Shown one piece after another: positions 1 through 6,394 of a stretch of DNA of 10,457 nucleotides. This DNA comes from Lentisphaeria bacterium. Lineage in GTDB: Bacteria; Verrucomicrobiota; Lentisphaeria; Oligosphaerales; Oligosphaeraceae. The DNA lies in contig JAEDNB010000066.1 in the NCBI GenBank assembly GCA_016302725.1, positions 1 through 10,457 of the forward strand. Direction: 5' to 3'. How positions within the stretch are numbered: position 1 is the stretch's first letter; every line of letters begins with the position of its first letter. The position numbers were made by a program, and so were the translations under genes. Under the pieces are notes generated by a model. That model did no database searches, was not told the origin of the DNA, and worked only from the letters and a program-made list of their open reading frames with translations.

Positions 1-1719
1 CGGCCTGCGCCGCCCCCTCCGCCCCCCCCCCGGCGCCCCCCGGCGCCCCCCAAGCCGGCTCCCGAGGGGAAATACACCCTGCCTGACCCGGAGGAGTTCT
101 TCCCCCCGGGGCGCCATGAAGGCCTGAACCCCGTCAGCGACGAGGAACTGGAGGCCAACAAGAGAGTCATCCAAAAGACCCTGGACGACTTTGGAATGGA
201 CGCGGACGTGGTCAACGCCACGGCGGGCCCCCAGGTCACCCTCTACGAAGTCCAGATGGGGTCCGGCACCTCCGTGACCCGGCTGGGCAGTTGCCGCAGG
301 GACATCTCCATGGCCCTGAAGGCCACCCGCAACATCCGGATGCTGCTTCCCATTCCCGGCAAGGGGCTGGCGGGCATCGAGGTGCCCAACCAGAAGCCCG
401 CCCTGGTCTGCGCCCACGAACTGTTCACCTCCTCCGCCTGGCAAACCACCAGGAAGCACATCCCCCTGATGCTGGGGAACAACTTCCAGGGAAACCCCTG
501 CATCATGGATTTGGAGGAGGCGCCCCACCTCCTCATCGCAGGCTCCACGGGAAGCGGAAAGTCGGGCTGCATGAACCTCCTCATCCAGTCCCTCCTCCTC
601 CGCTTCACCCCGGACGAACTCCGCCTCATGATGGTGGACCCCAAGATGCTGGAATTCGCCCCCTACGAGCGCATACCCCACCTGGCCGCCCCCATCATCA
701 ACGAAGTATCCCAGGTGGGCCCCCTCCTCAACTGGGCCTGCGTGGAGATGGACAAGCGCTACCGGCAGATGAAGGCCGTGGGCGTCCGAAAGCTGACCGA
801 GTTCAACAACCGCCCCCTGGAGGGCGACCCCGCCGTGGACTCCGACGGAGACCCCGTCCCCGACCATCTTCCCCACCTGGTCATCATCATCGACGAGTTG
901 GCGGAAATCACCTTGCAGGTGAAAAAGGACGTGGACCTGGCCCTCTCCCGGCTGGGAGGCAAGGCCCGGGCCGCCGGCATCCACATGATTGTGGCCACCC
1001 AGCGCCCCTCCCGGGAAGTCTTCACCGGCGTCATCAAGAGCAACTTCCCCTACCGCATCGCCCTGAAGGCCTCCGACAGCACCAACTCCCGCATCATCCT
1101 GGGCCAAAGCGGCGCCGAAGACCTCCTGGGAAAGGGCGACATGCTCTACAGCACCGGGGGCGCCGAACTGGAACGAATCCAGTGCGGATGGGTCGAAAAC
1201 CGGGAAATCGCCGACGTGACCGCTTTCTGGGCGCAGCAGGGCGTCCCCCAGTACAACGAAAGCCTCATGAGGGCCCTGGAACCCCAGGAGGAGGAAGAGG
1301 AGGGCGAAGGCGCCGACGGCCTGGGCCTGGGCTCTCCCATGGGGGACGAGGCAGGGGAAGGAGACCTGATTTCCCAGGCGCTCCGCGTCCTGCGCCAATA
1401 CAAGCGCCCCACCATCTCCATCCTCCAGCGCCATCTCCGCATCGGCTACAACAAGTCCGCCTCCCTGATGCAGGACCTGGAGGACCTGCACTACGTGGGC
1501 CCGCAGCCCATCTCCGGACTGCGGGAAATCTACTGGGAGAACTTCCCCGACGAGGATGCCCGGGACGACTTCCGGGAGCCAGAGGAGCCCCGGGAGGAGG
1601 AAGACGGCGGCCAGGACGCGCCCGCGCCCGCCGGGGAAGGCCTTCCGGAAGACGGCCCCTCCTTTGCCCAGCGCCGCTCCCCGGCGCCCCCCCAGGCAGG
1701 CCCGGAGGAACCCAACTGA
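1..1719 (+). CDS. ftsK: DNA translocase FtsK/SpoIIIE family, 5'-truncated by the window
   Basis: FtsK is a hexameric, septum-anchored, ATP-driven DNA pump that clears and aligns chromosome termini during division. The frame is open from base 1, so the N-terminal membrane domain lies upstream and the ATG at 196 is internal. Visible in order are a proline-rich linker (1-75), the alpha domain (about 100-345), the conserved LLPIPGKGLAGIEVPN stretch (346-393), Walker A GSTGSGKS (541-564) and Walker B LVIIIDEL (877-900). Then come the ATQRPS motif (near 1000), GAEDLLGKGDML (about 1111-1146), an acidic linker (about 1285-1360) and a winged-helix gamma domain (1363-1536) with RIGYNKSA and VGP, as expected for reading polar chromosomal motifs. 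All catalytic motifs are intact. An acidic, proline-rich tail of about 60 residues follows gamma, which is normally the C-terminal end. The stop is 9 bases before the next gene, suggesting an operon. The family call is secure. Confidence 0.96.
   Translation, partial: RPAPPPPPPPRRPPAPPKPAPEGKYTLPDPEEFFPPGRHEGLNPVSDEELEANKRVIQKTLDDFGMDADVVNATAGPQVTLYEVQMGSGTSVTRLGSCRRDISMALKATRNIRMLLPIPGKGLAGIEVPNQKPALVCAHELFTSSAWQTTRKHIPLMLGNNFQGNPCIMDLEEAPHLLIAGSTGSGKSGCMNLLIQSLLLRFTPDELRLMMVDPKMLEFAPYERIPHLAAPIINEVSQVGPLLNWACVEMDKRYRQMKAVGVRKLTEFNNRPLEGDPAVDSDGDPVPDHLPHLVIIIDELAEITLQVKKDVDLALSRLGGKARAAGIHMIVATQRPSREVFTGVIKSNFPYRIALKASDSTNSRIILGQSGAEDLLGKGDMLYSTGGAELERIQCGWVENREIADVTAFWAQQGVPQYNESLMRALEPQEEEEEGEGADGLGLGSPMGDEAGEGDLISQALRVLRQYKRPTISILQRHLRIGYNKSASLMQDLEDLHYVGPQPISGLREIYWENFPDEDARDDFREPEEPREEEDGGQDAPAPAGEGLPEDGPSFAQRRSPAPPQAGPEEPN
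22..51 (+). repeat. Homopolymeric C10 tract plus 10-bp direct repeat inside the ftsK linker
   Basis: A run of ten C residues (22-31) is followed by two copies of CGGCGCCCCC (31-40 and 41-50). They lie in the proline-rich linker of FtsK. Neither unit is a multiple of three in length, so slippage would shift the reading frame. The downstream frame is clearly the FtsK frame. The frame upstream of the run cannot be verified from this window. Confidence 0.8.
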
Positions 1720-1728
1720 CCGTTCCCC

Positions 1729-2280
1729 ATGGAGCCCACCCTCCCCATCCCCACCCCCGGCCTCTCCCTGGAGACCCCGCCGCCCAATTTCGGCAGGACC
1801 CTTCTCCAATTCCGGCTGGACGCCGACCTCTCCCTGGCCCAGGCGGCGGAAAAGGCGAAAATCACCCCCACCCGCCTGCGCACCCTGGAAGAGGGGGATT
1901 TCGCCAAAATCGACCTGCATCCCCACTACTGCCTTCCCATCCTGGAGCGCCTTTGCCTCGCCTACGGGCGCACCCCCCAGGAGACCGACCGTCTCCGCAG
2001 CCTCTTCCAGAGCAACCTGGAGGCCTACGAGGCGGAGACGGGGGTGCAACTCAGCCGGGAACTGTCGGAGTGCCTGGAGGACAATGGCGGCGCCTCCCCC
2101 CTGGGGCGCCCCTCCGCCCTCCTCATCCTCCTTTTCACCTTTCTCCTTCTGGTGCTGATCCTGGGAGGATGCCTCTACCGGGGCTTCCAGCAAAGCGCCC
2201 TGACCACCCGGACGGAATACGACCTGCCCGCCCTGCTGCCCGCCCCCACACTCCCCCTGGACGCCCTGCCCCTCCCTTGA
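1729..2280 (+). CDS. RodZ-like HTH / single-membrane-segment protein
   Basis: The product has 183 residues. Residues 22-75 match the Xre/HTH_25 type domain of RodZ, the cytoplasmic domain that binds MreB in rod-shaped cells; visible pieces include LSLAQAAEKAKI and LRTLEEGDF. Residues 129-150 form one strong hydrophobic helix. Only about 33 mostly polar and proline-rich residues follow. RodZ proteins usually carry a larger periplasmic DUF4115 domain, which is missing here. The expected topology is HTH inside and a short tail outside. The ATG follows the ftsK stop by 9 bases, and the next gene starts 9 bases downstream, so the three are probably co-transcribed. No Shine-Dalgarno sequence is seen; the leader ends in CGTTCCCC. 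A role in cell shape or division is inferred from the domain and the FtsK neighbour. A membrane-bound transcription regulator is an alternative. Confidence 0.75.
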   Translation: MEPTLPIPTPGLSLETPPPNFGRTLLQFRLDADLSLAQAAEKAKITPTRLRTLEEGDFAKIDLHPHYCLPILERLCLAYGRTPQETDRLRSLFQSNLEAYEAETGVQLSRELSECLEDNGGASPLGRPSALLILLFTFLLLVLILGGCLYRGFQQSALTTRTEYDLPALLPAPTLPLDALPLP

Positions 2281-2289
2281 CCCCCTCCC

Positions 2290-4050
2290 ATGCCTTCCCC
2301 CTACCTCCCCCCATCCCCCGAACTCTGGCTGCGCCCCCCCGCGCCCCTTGACGCCGGGCGCACCCCGGAGGCGGAGCCCGCCTTCCCCGCCCTCCCCGGA
2401 CGGGAGGAGCAGGAACAGACCGCCAGGCAGCTCCAGGACCTTCTCCACCAGGCGGGCCTGGCCGCCACCGTCACCGCCGCCATCTCCACTCCCGCCTTCC
2501 TCCGGCTGGAAATCAGCCTCTCCCCCGGCACATCCCTGGAGGAGCTCAATCCCCTCCGGCAGGAAATCCAGCGAAGGCTGGCCAGGCCGCGCCCCCCGAG
2601 AATGCTCCTCCCCATCCCCGGACGGGACCGGGCCGGCATCGAAATCCCCAATCTCCACCCGGGGCGTCACACGCCGGAGGAACTCTTCCTGGACCCCGAC
2701 TGGCCCCTCGCCCCCGGGGAACTCCCCCTCCTCCTGGGAAAGGACACCGTACGCCTTCTCACCCTGGACCTGGCCAAGGAAGGTAACCTCCTGGCCGCAG
2801 GATACGACTCCCAGGGCCTGGGCTCCCTCCTCCGCCAATTCCTCCTCTCCCTCCTCTCCCGCCAAAGCCCCGGGGAGGCCAGGCTCCTCCTCTTCTCCTC
2901 CCAGCAGGAGACCTTCCGCCCCTTCGCCAAGCTCCCCCATCTCCTCCTCCCCCCACAGAAGGAGGCCGAGGCCGCCCTGGGGACGCTGGAGTGGTGCCTC
3001 CAGGAGACTGTGCGCAGAAGACGGCTTCTGGCGGCGGCGGGGGCGCGGAGCCTGGCGGAATACCAGGGAACCGGGGAAGGGGACAGGCCCCGGCTCCCCA
3101 GGATCCTCTGGATGGCCGCCGACCTGGACGCCCTCCTGGCACCCCGGTGCGCGCGAAGGGCCCAGGAACTCCTGCTGGCCCTCTCCGAAGCAGGCGCCGT
3201 GGGCATCCACGTGGTGGCCGCCACCACCGGAGTCCTCCCGGAAGCCCTCCGCAATGCCTTCTCCTGCCGTATCTGCGGCCACCTTCCCAAGGACGGGACC
3301 GCCCGGGAGCGGCTGGACATCCAAGAGGCGGAGTGCCTGCAGGACCAGGGGGATTTCCTCCTCCACACCGGGGAGGGGGAGACCCTCCGCCTCCAGACCG
3401 CACACTTTTCCCTGGAACTCTGCACCCGGGCGGCGGAGTGCGCCTGCGCCTCCCAGCCCTTCCATCCACAGGCGGAGCTCCAGACGTTTCTCCACCGCTT
3501 CCTGGAAGGCCGACGCGCCCTCCAGGAAGCCAACCTGGAAAAAGGAATGCCACAACTGCAATTCGCCGAACCCACGGCCGACGACGCCCTCAAGTGCGTC
3601 CTGGCGGCCGGCCAGGCCCGCCCCGACCTCCTTGCCAGCGCCCTGGGAGTCACCCGGGAGCGGGCGGAAAACCTGCTGGACGAGCTCGCCTTCCACGAAT
3701 ACCTGGGCGCCCCGGATGCCACAGGCGCCCGCCCCATCCAGAGGGAGAAGCTTCCCCCCGGGGCGCTGGGGGAGGCGGCCCCTACCCGCAAGACCCTGGA
3801 GAGCCTCCTGGAGGAGCTCTCCCGGAAGATTGCGGCGGGGGACCCCGGAAGCCGCACCGTGGCGGAATACAACAAGGGGGTCCACGCCATCGGGAAGAAG
3901 ATTGTGGAGGAGGCCGCCGAGGTCTGGATGGCCGCCGAATACGAGAAGCCCGAGAGCCTTTCCCTGGAAATCAGCCAGCTCCTCTACCACCTGATGGTGC
4001 TCATGCTGAAGAAGAAGCTTACCCTGGAGGACATCTACCGACAGCTCTAG
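2290..4050 (+). CDS. hisE: FtsK-like pseudo-ATPase fused to HisE (phosphoribosyl-ATP pyrophosphatase)
   Basis: The product has 586 residues in one uninterrupted frame. Residues 45-104 align with the FtsK alpha domain. MLLPIPGRDRAGIEIPN (from residue 105) is nearly the same as in the FtsK upstream. The beta domain follows, but Walker A is GYDSQGLG (171-178) with no lysine, and Walker B reads ILWMAADLD (272-280) without the Asp-Glu pair. The ATQRPS region has become VVAATTGV. A winged helix (431-483) matches the position of gamma, but its RIGYN segment is replaced. After an 18-residue linker, residues 502-586 are a full HisE domain with VEEAAEVW (E540, E541, E544) and EISQLLYH (E560). HisE hydrolyses PR-ATP to PR-AMP in histidine synthesis. 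No ATG precedes the HisE part after residue 420, so a separate HisE product is unlikely. ATP hydrolysis by the FtsK part is unlikely; its role is unknown. The HisE call is firm and the FtsK ancestry rests on collinear alignment. Confidence 0.88.
   Translation: MPSPYLPPSPELWLRPPAPLDAGRTPEAEPAFPALPGREEQEQTARQLQDLLHQAGLAATVTAAISTPAFLRLEISLSPGTSLEELNPLRQEIQRRLARPRPPRMLLPIPGRDRAGIEIPNLHPGRHTPEELFLDPDWPLAPGELPLLLGKDTVRLLTLDLAKEGNLLAAGYDSQGLGSLLRQFLLSLLSRQSPGEARLLLFSSQQETFRPFAKLPHLLLPPQKEAEAALGTLEWCLQETVRRRRLLAAAGARSLAEYQGTGEGDRPRLPRILWMAADLDALLAPRCARRAQELLLALSEAGAVGIHVVAATTGVLPEALRNAFSCRICGHLPKDGTARERLDIQEAECLQDQGDFLLHTGEGETLRLQTAHFSLELCTRAAECACASQPFHPQAELQTFLHRFLEGRRALQEANLEKGMPQLQFAEPTADDALKCVLAAGQARPDLLASALGVTRERAENLLDELAFHEYLGAPDATGARPIQREKLPPGALGEAAPTRKTLESLLEELSRKIAAGDPGSRTVAEYNKGVHAIGKKIVEEAAEVWMAAEYEKPESLSLEISQLLYHLMVLMLKKKLTLEDIYRQL
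3793..4050 (+). other. HisE domain within the fusion protein
   Basis: This segment encodes the all-alpha, MazG-like pyrophosphatase domain. GVHAIGKK, EEAAEVWMAAE and EISQLLY match the actinobacterial HisE pattern, as recalled for Mycobacterium. That type has Gln where many other HisE proteins have Asp in the ExxDLLYH motif, so the Gln (residue 563) is not a sign of decay. The length of about 85 residues is normal for a free-standing HisE. Confidence 0.88.
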
Positions 4051-4132
4051 CGCGCCCCGCCCCGGGCGCCCCCTTTCCCGGCGCGGAGCCCCCCCCGCGC
4101 ACCGGACCAACCCCACCCCCCTTTTTCCCATC

Positions 4133-4981
4133 ATGTTGAGAATCGCACTGCCCAACAAGGGCACCCTCTCCGAAGAGGCCGTCACCCTCGTCAAGGAAGC
4201 CGGATACAAGGCACGCCGGGAGGCCAAGGAACTCTCCGTCCTGGATGCCGCCAACGACGTGGAGTTCCTCTTCCTCCGCCCCAGGGACATCGCCGTCTAT
4301 GTCTCCGGCGGCATCGTGGACGCCGGCATCACGGGGCGGGACCTCCTGGCGGACTCCCGCTCCCAGGCCATGGAACTGCTCCCCCTGGGCTTCGGAAAAT
4401 CCCGCTTCTGCTACGCCGTCCCCAAGGAGAGCGGCATCACGGAAATCGCCCAGCTGGCAGGCCGCCGGATCGCCTCCAGCTACCCCAACATCGTCCGGGA
4501 CGACATGGCCCGCAGAGGGCTCTCCTGCTCCGTGGTCAAGTTGGACGGCGCCGTGGAGATTTCCGTGCGCCTGGGGGTGGCGGACGCCATCGCCGACGTG
4601 GTGGAGAGCGGCACCACCATGCGCCAGGCGGGCCTCCATCCCATCGGGGAGCCGGTAATGCACTCCGAGGCCCTGGTGATTGGCCACCCCGGAGTCGCGG
4701 AGAATCCCCAGCTCCGCTCCCTGCTCAAACGGCTCCAGGGCATTCTCACGGCCCGGACCTTTGTGGTGGTGGACTACAACGTGCCGGAGGCGCGCCGGGA
4801 GGAGGCCTGCGCCGTCACCCCGGGCGTGGAGTCACCCACGGTGACCCCACTCTCCAAGGAGGGCTGGTACGCCGTCAAGTCCATGGTCCGCCGCAGTGAG
4901 CTCAACCATGTCATGGACCGTCTGGAGGAGGTGGGCGCCACTGGCATCATCGTCTCCTCCATCTGCACCTGCCGGCTGTAA
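4133..4981 (+). CDS. hisG: ATP phosphoribosyltransferase HisG, long form
   Basis: HisG condenses ATP and PRPP to phosphoribosyl-ATP, the first and feedback-controlled step of histidine synthesis in the cytoplasm. The 282-residue length and a C-terminal segment of about 70 residues (210-282), matching the ACT-like regulatory domain, mark the long form that works without HisZ and is inhibited by histidine. Visible motifs are the N terminus LRIALPNKG, FLRPRDIAVYV (47-57), GITGRD (65-70) and the PRPP-binding segment DAIADVVESGTTMRQ (151-165). ATPGVESPT-like residues (here AVTPGVESPT) appear at 227-236. The sequence closely resembles actinobacterial HisG, including LDGAVEISV and LGVADAIADVV. It follows the HisE fusion by 82 bases, so its substrate-product partner is next door. 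The ATG is chosen because MLRIALPNKG is the family's usual N terminus. The leader is C/T-rich with no Shine-Dalgarno sequence. Confidence 0.97.
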   Translation: MLRIALPNKGTLSEEAVTLVKEAGYKARREAKELSVLDAANDVEFLFLRPRDIAVYVSGGIVDAGITGRDLLADSRSQAMELLPLGFGKSRFCYAVPKESGITEIAQLAGRRIASSYPNIVRDDMARRGLSCSVVKLDGAVEISVRLGVADAIADVVESGTTMRQAGLHPIGEPVMHSEALVIGHPGVAENPQLRSLLKRLQGILTARTFVVVDYNVPEARREEACAVTPGVESPTVTPLSKEGWYAVKSMVRRSELNHVMDRLEEVGATGIIVSSICTCRL

Positions 4982-5002
4982 CCCCATCCCCCCCCGCTTC
5001 CC

Positions 5003-6301
5003 ATGTGCACCACTCCCAAAGGTGAATTCTGGAATCCCCGCTTCGAGACCATGTCCCGGGACGAGTTGACGGACCTTCAGAACCGCCGCCTCCGGGCGCA
5101 GCTCCGCCGGGCCTATGAGGCCAACGACTATTTCCGCCGGAAGCTCCAGGCCCATGGCGTCCATCCCGACGATGTGCGAACCATCGAGGACCTGCCCAGG
5201 CTCCCCTTCATGACCAAGGAGGATTTCCGGCAGAACTATCCCCTGGGGATGTGCCTTTCCCCCCGGGAGGAACTGCGGGAGTTCCATATGTCCAGCGGTT
5301 CCACGGGGGTGCCCGTGGTCATGCCCTACACCCAGGGGGACCTGGAGCAATGGGCGGAATGCATGGCCCGGTGCTACTGGATGGCGGGCCTGCGCCCGGG
5401 GGACCCCTTCCAGATCACCCCCACCTTCGGCCTCTTCAACGGGGGCTTCGGCTTCTACCACGGGGCGAGGATGGCGGGCCTCTTCTCCATCCCCTCCTCC
5501 AGCGGCAACACCACCCGCCAAATCAAACTGCTCCATGACTTCCAGGCCAAGGGCATCGGCTGCGTGGTCTCCTACATGGCCCGCATCATCGAGGTCGCCG
5601 ACGAACTGAAGATGGACTTCCCCACCCTCAAGGTGGGCATCTTCGGCTCGGAGACCTTCTCCGACGAAATGCGCAGGAAGATTGAAAGGCGCGCCCAGCT
5701 CCAGGCCTTCGACATCTATGGCATGACGGAGACCGGCGGCGTGGGCACCACCGGCATGGACTGCCAGGCACACTGCGGCATCCACGTCTGGGAAGACCAG
5801 TACATCACCGAAATCGTGGACCCAGAGACCGGAAAGGTCCTCCCCGACGGCTCCTACGGGGACGTGGTCTTCACCGCCCTCACCCGGGAGGCCCTCCCCG
5901 TCTTCCGCTTCCGCACCCGGGACATCTCCCGCATCCTCTCCCGGAAACCCTGCGCCTGCGGCAGGACCAGCCTCCGCCTGGACCGCATCACCGGGCGGCT
6001 GGACGACATGCTGATCATCAAGGGCGTCAACTTCTTCCCCCGGCAGGTGGAGCAGGCCCTCCTGGAGATTCCCGGCGTCCTCCCCGAATACCAGATCATC
6101 ATCGAAAACCGGGAGGGAATCAACGACATCCGCATCAACGTGGAGGCCCAGGAGGGGGTCACGGGCTTCACCGTGGCCAAGCACCTCAAGGAACGCCTGG
6201 GCTTCTCCCCCAAGGGGGATGTCTTCGCCCCGGGAACCCTTCCCAGGGCGGAAGGCAAGGCAAAGCGGGTCATCCGCGTGGACGTGCCCCCCAAGCCCTG
6301 A
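5003..6301 (+). CDS. paaK: Phenylacetate-CoA ligase (PaaK family)
   Basis: This is an AMP-forming aryl-acid:CoA ligase in the cytoplasm, activating phenylacetate or a related aromatic acid to its CoA thioester. The 432-residue length is typical. Motifs in order are FWNPRFETMSRDEL near the N terminus, the AMP-binding P-loop SSGSTGVP (97-104), IYGMTETGG (238-246) and FRTRD (303-307). The CACGRT cluster sits at 317-322, the hinge GRLDDMLIIKG at 331-341, and PRAEGKAKRV (414-423) holds the likely catalytic lysine near the C terminus. All functional motifs are present. The ATG is supported because the family normally begins a few residues before the FWN/ETMSREEL segment. It starts 21 bases after hisG. 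No other phenylacetate genes and no indolepyruvate oxidoreductase genes, which often accompany this ligase in anaerobes, are in the window. The exact acid is therefore unknown. Confidence 0.93.
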   Translation: MCTTPKGEFWNPRFETMSRDELTDLQNRRLRAQLRRAYEANDYFRRKLQAHGVHPDDVRTIEDLPRLPFMTKEDFRQNYPLGMCLSPREELREFHMSSGSTGVPVVMPYTQGDLEQWAECMARCYWMAGLRPGDPFQITPTFGLFNGGFGFYHGARMAGLFSIPSSSGNTTRQIKLLHDFQAKGIGCVVSYMARIIEVADELKMDFPTLKVGIFGSETFSDEMRRKIERRAQLQAFDIYGMTETGGVGTTGMDCQAHCGIHVWEDQYITEIVDPETGKVLPDGSYGDVVFTALTREALPVFRFRTRDISRILSRKPCACGRTSLRLDRITGRLDDMLIIKGVNFFPRQVEQALLEIPGVLPEYQIIIENREGINDIRINVEAQEGVTGFTVAKHLKERLGFSPKGDVFAPGTLPRAEGKAKRVIRVDVPPKP

Positions 6302-6337
6302 CCCACACCCACGCACCACCCTTTCCCATCCACGCCA

Positions 6338-6355
6338 GGCATCCCCGGCATCCCC
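6338..6355 (+). repeat. Two tandem copies of GGCATCCCC
   Basis: GGCATCCCC occurs at 6338-6346 and again at 6347-6355, in the 93-base gap between paaK and the aminopeptidase gene. No dyad symmetry or known operator sequence is seen. It may be chance in a low-complexity C-rich gap. Confidence 0.6.
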
Positions 6356-6379
6356 TTGCCCCGGATTGACGGCACAACC

Positions 6380-6384
6380 AGGAG
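6380..6384 (+). promoter_or_regulatory. Shine-Dalgarno sequence AGGAG, decides the start of the M18 gene
   Basis: AGGAG lies 10 bases before the ATG at 6395. It is the only well-placed Shine-Dalgarno sequence before a start in this window. It favours that ATG over the in-frame TTG at 6356, which would add 13 residues. Confidence 0.7.
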
Positions 6385-6394
6385 AATCGCCAAC

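Noticed and set aside
291..2351. Long + strand frame of 686 codons overlapping ftsK and the RodZ-like gene
   Set aside because: The product is a Pro/Arg/Gly/His-rich composition artefact in the wrong phase of genes with clear motifs.
3976..3978. Gln in place of Asp in the HisE ExxDLLYH motif as a sign of inactivation
   Set aside because: Actinobacterial HisE proteins naturally have EISQLLY at this place, so the residue is a known family variant.
3796..4050. Separate internal start giving a free-standing HisE
   Set aside because: There is no ATG between residue 420 of the fusion and the HisE domain. The GGAGG at 3771-3775 is about 20 bases from the nearest plausible non-ATG start, CTG at 3796.
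4051..4132. Possible terminator or promoter between the hisE fusion and hisG
   Set aside because: CGCGCC (4051-4056) can pair with GGCGCG (4080-4085), but the inner part does not pair and no T-tract follows the stem closely. No -35/-10 pair is visible. In so C/G-rich a gap a 6-bp stem is expected by chance.
6356..6394. TTG start adding 13 residues to the M18 aminopeptidase
   Set aside because: The ATG at 6395 has the only good Shine-Dalgarno sequence in the window and begins a lysine-rich N terminus. The TTG has no such site. It is not fully excluded.
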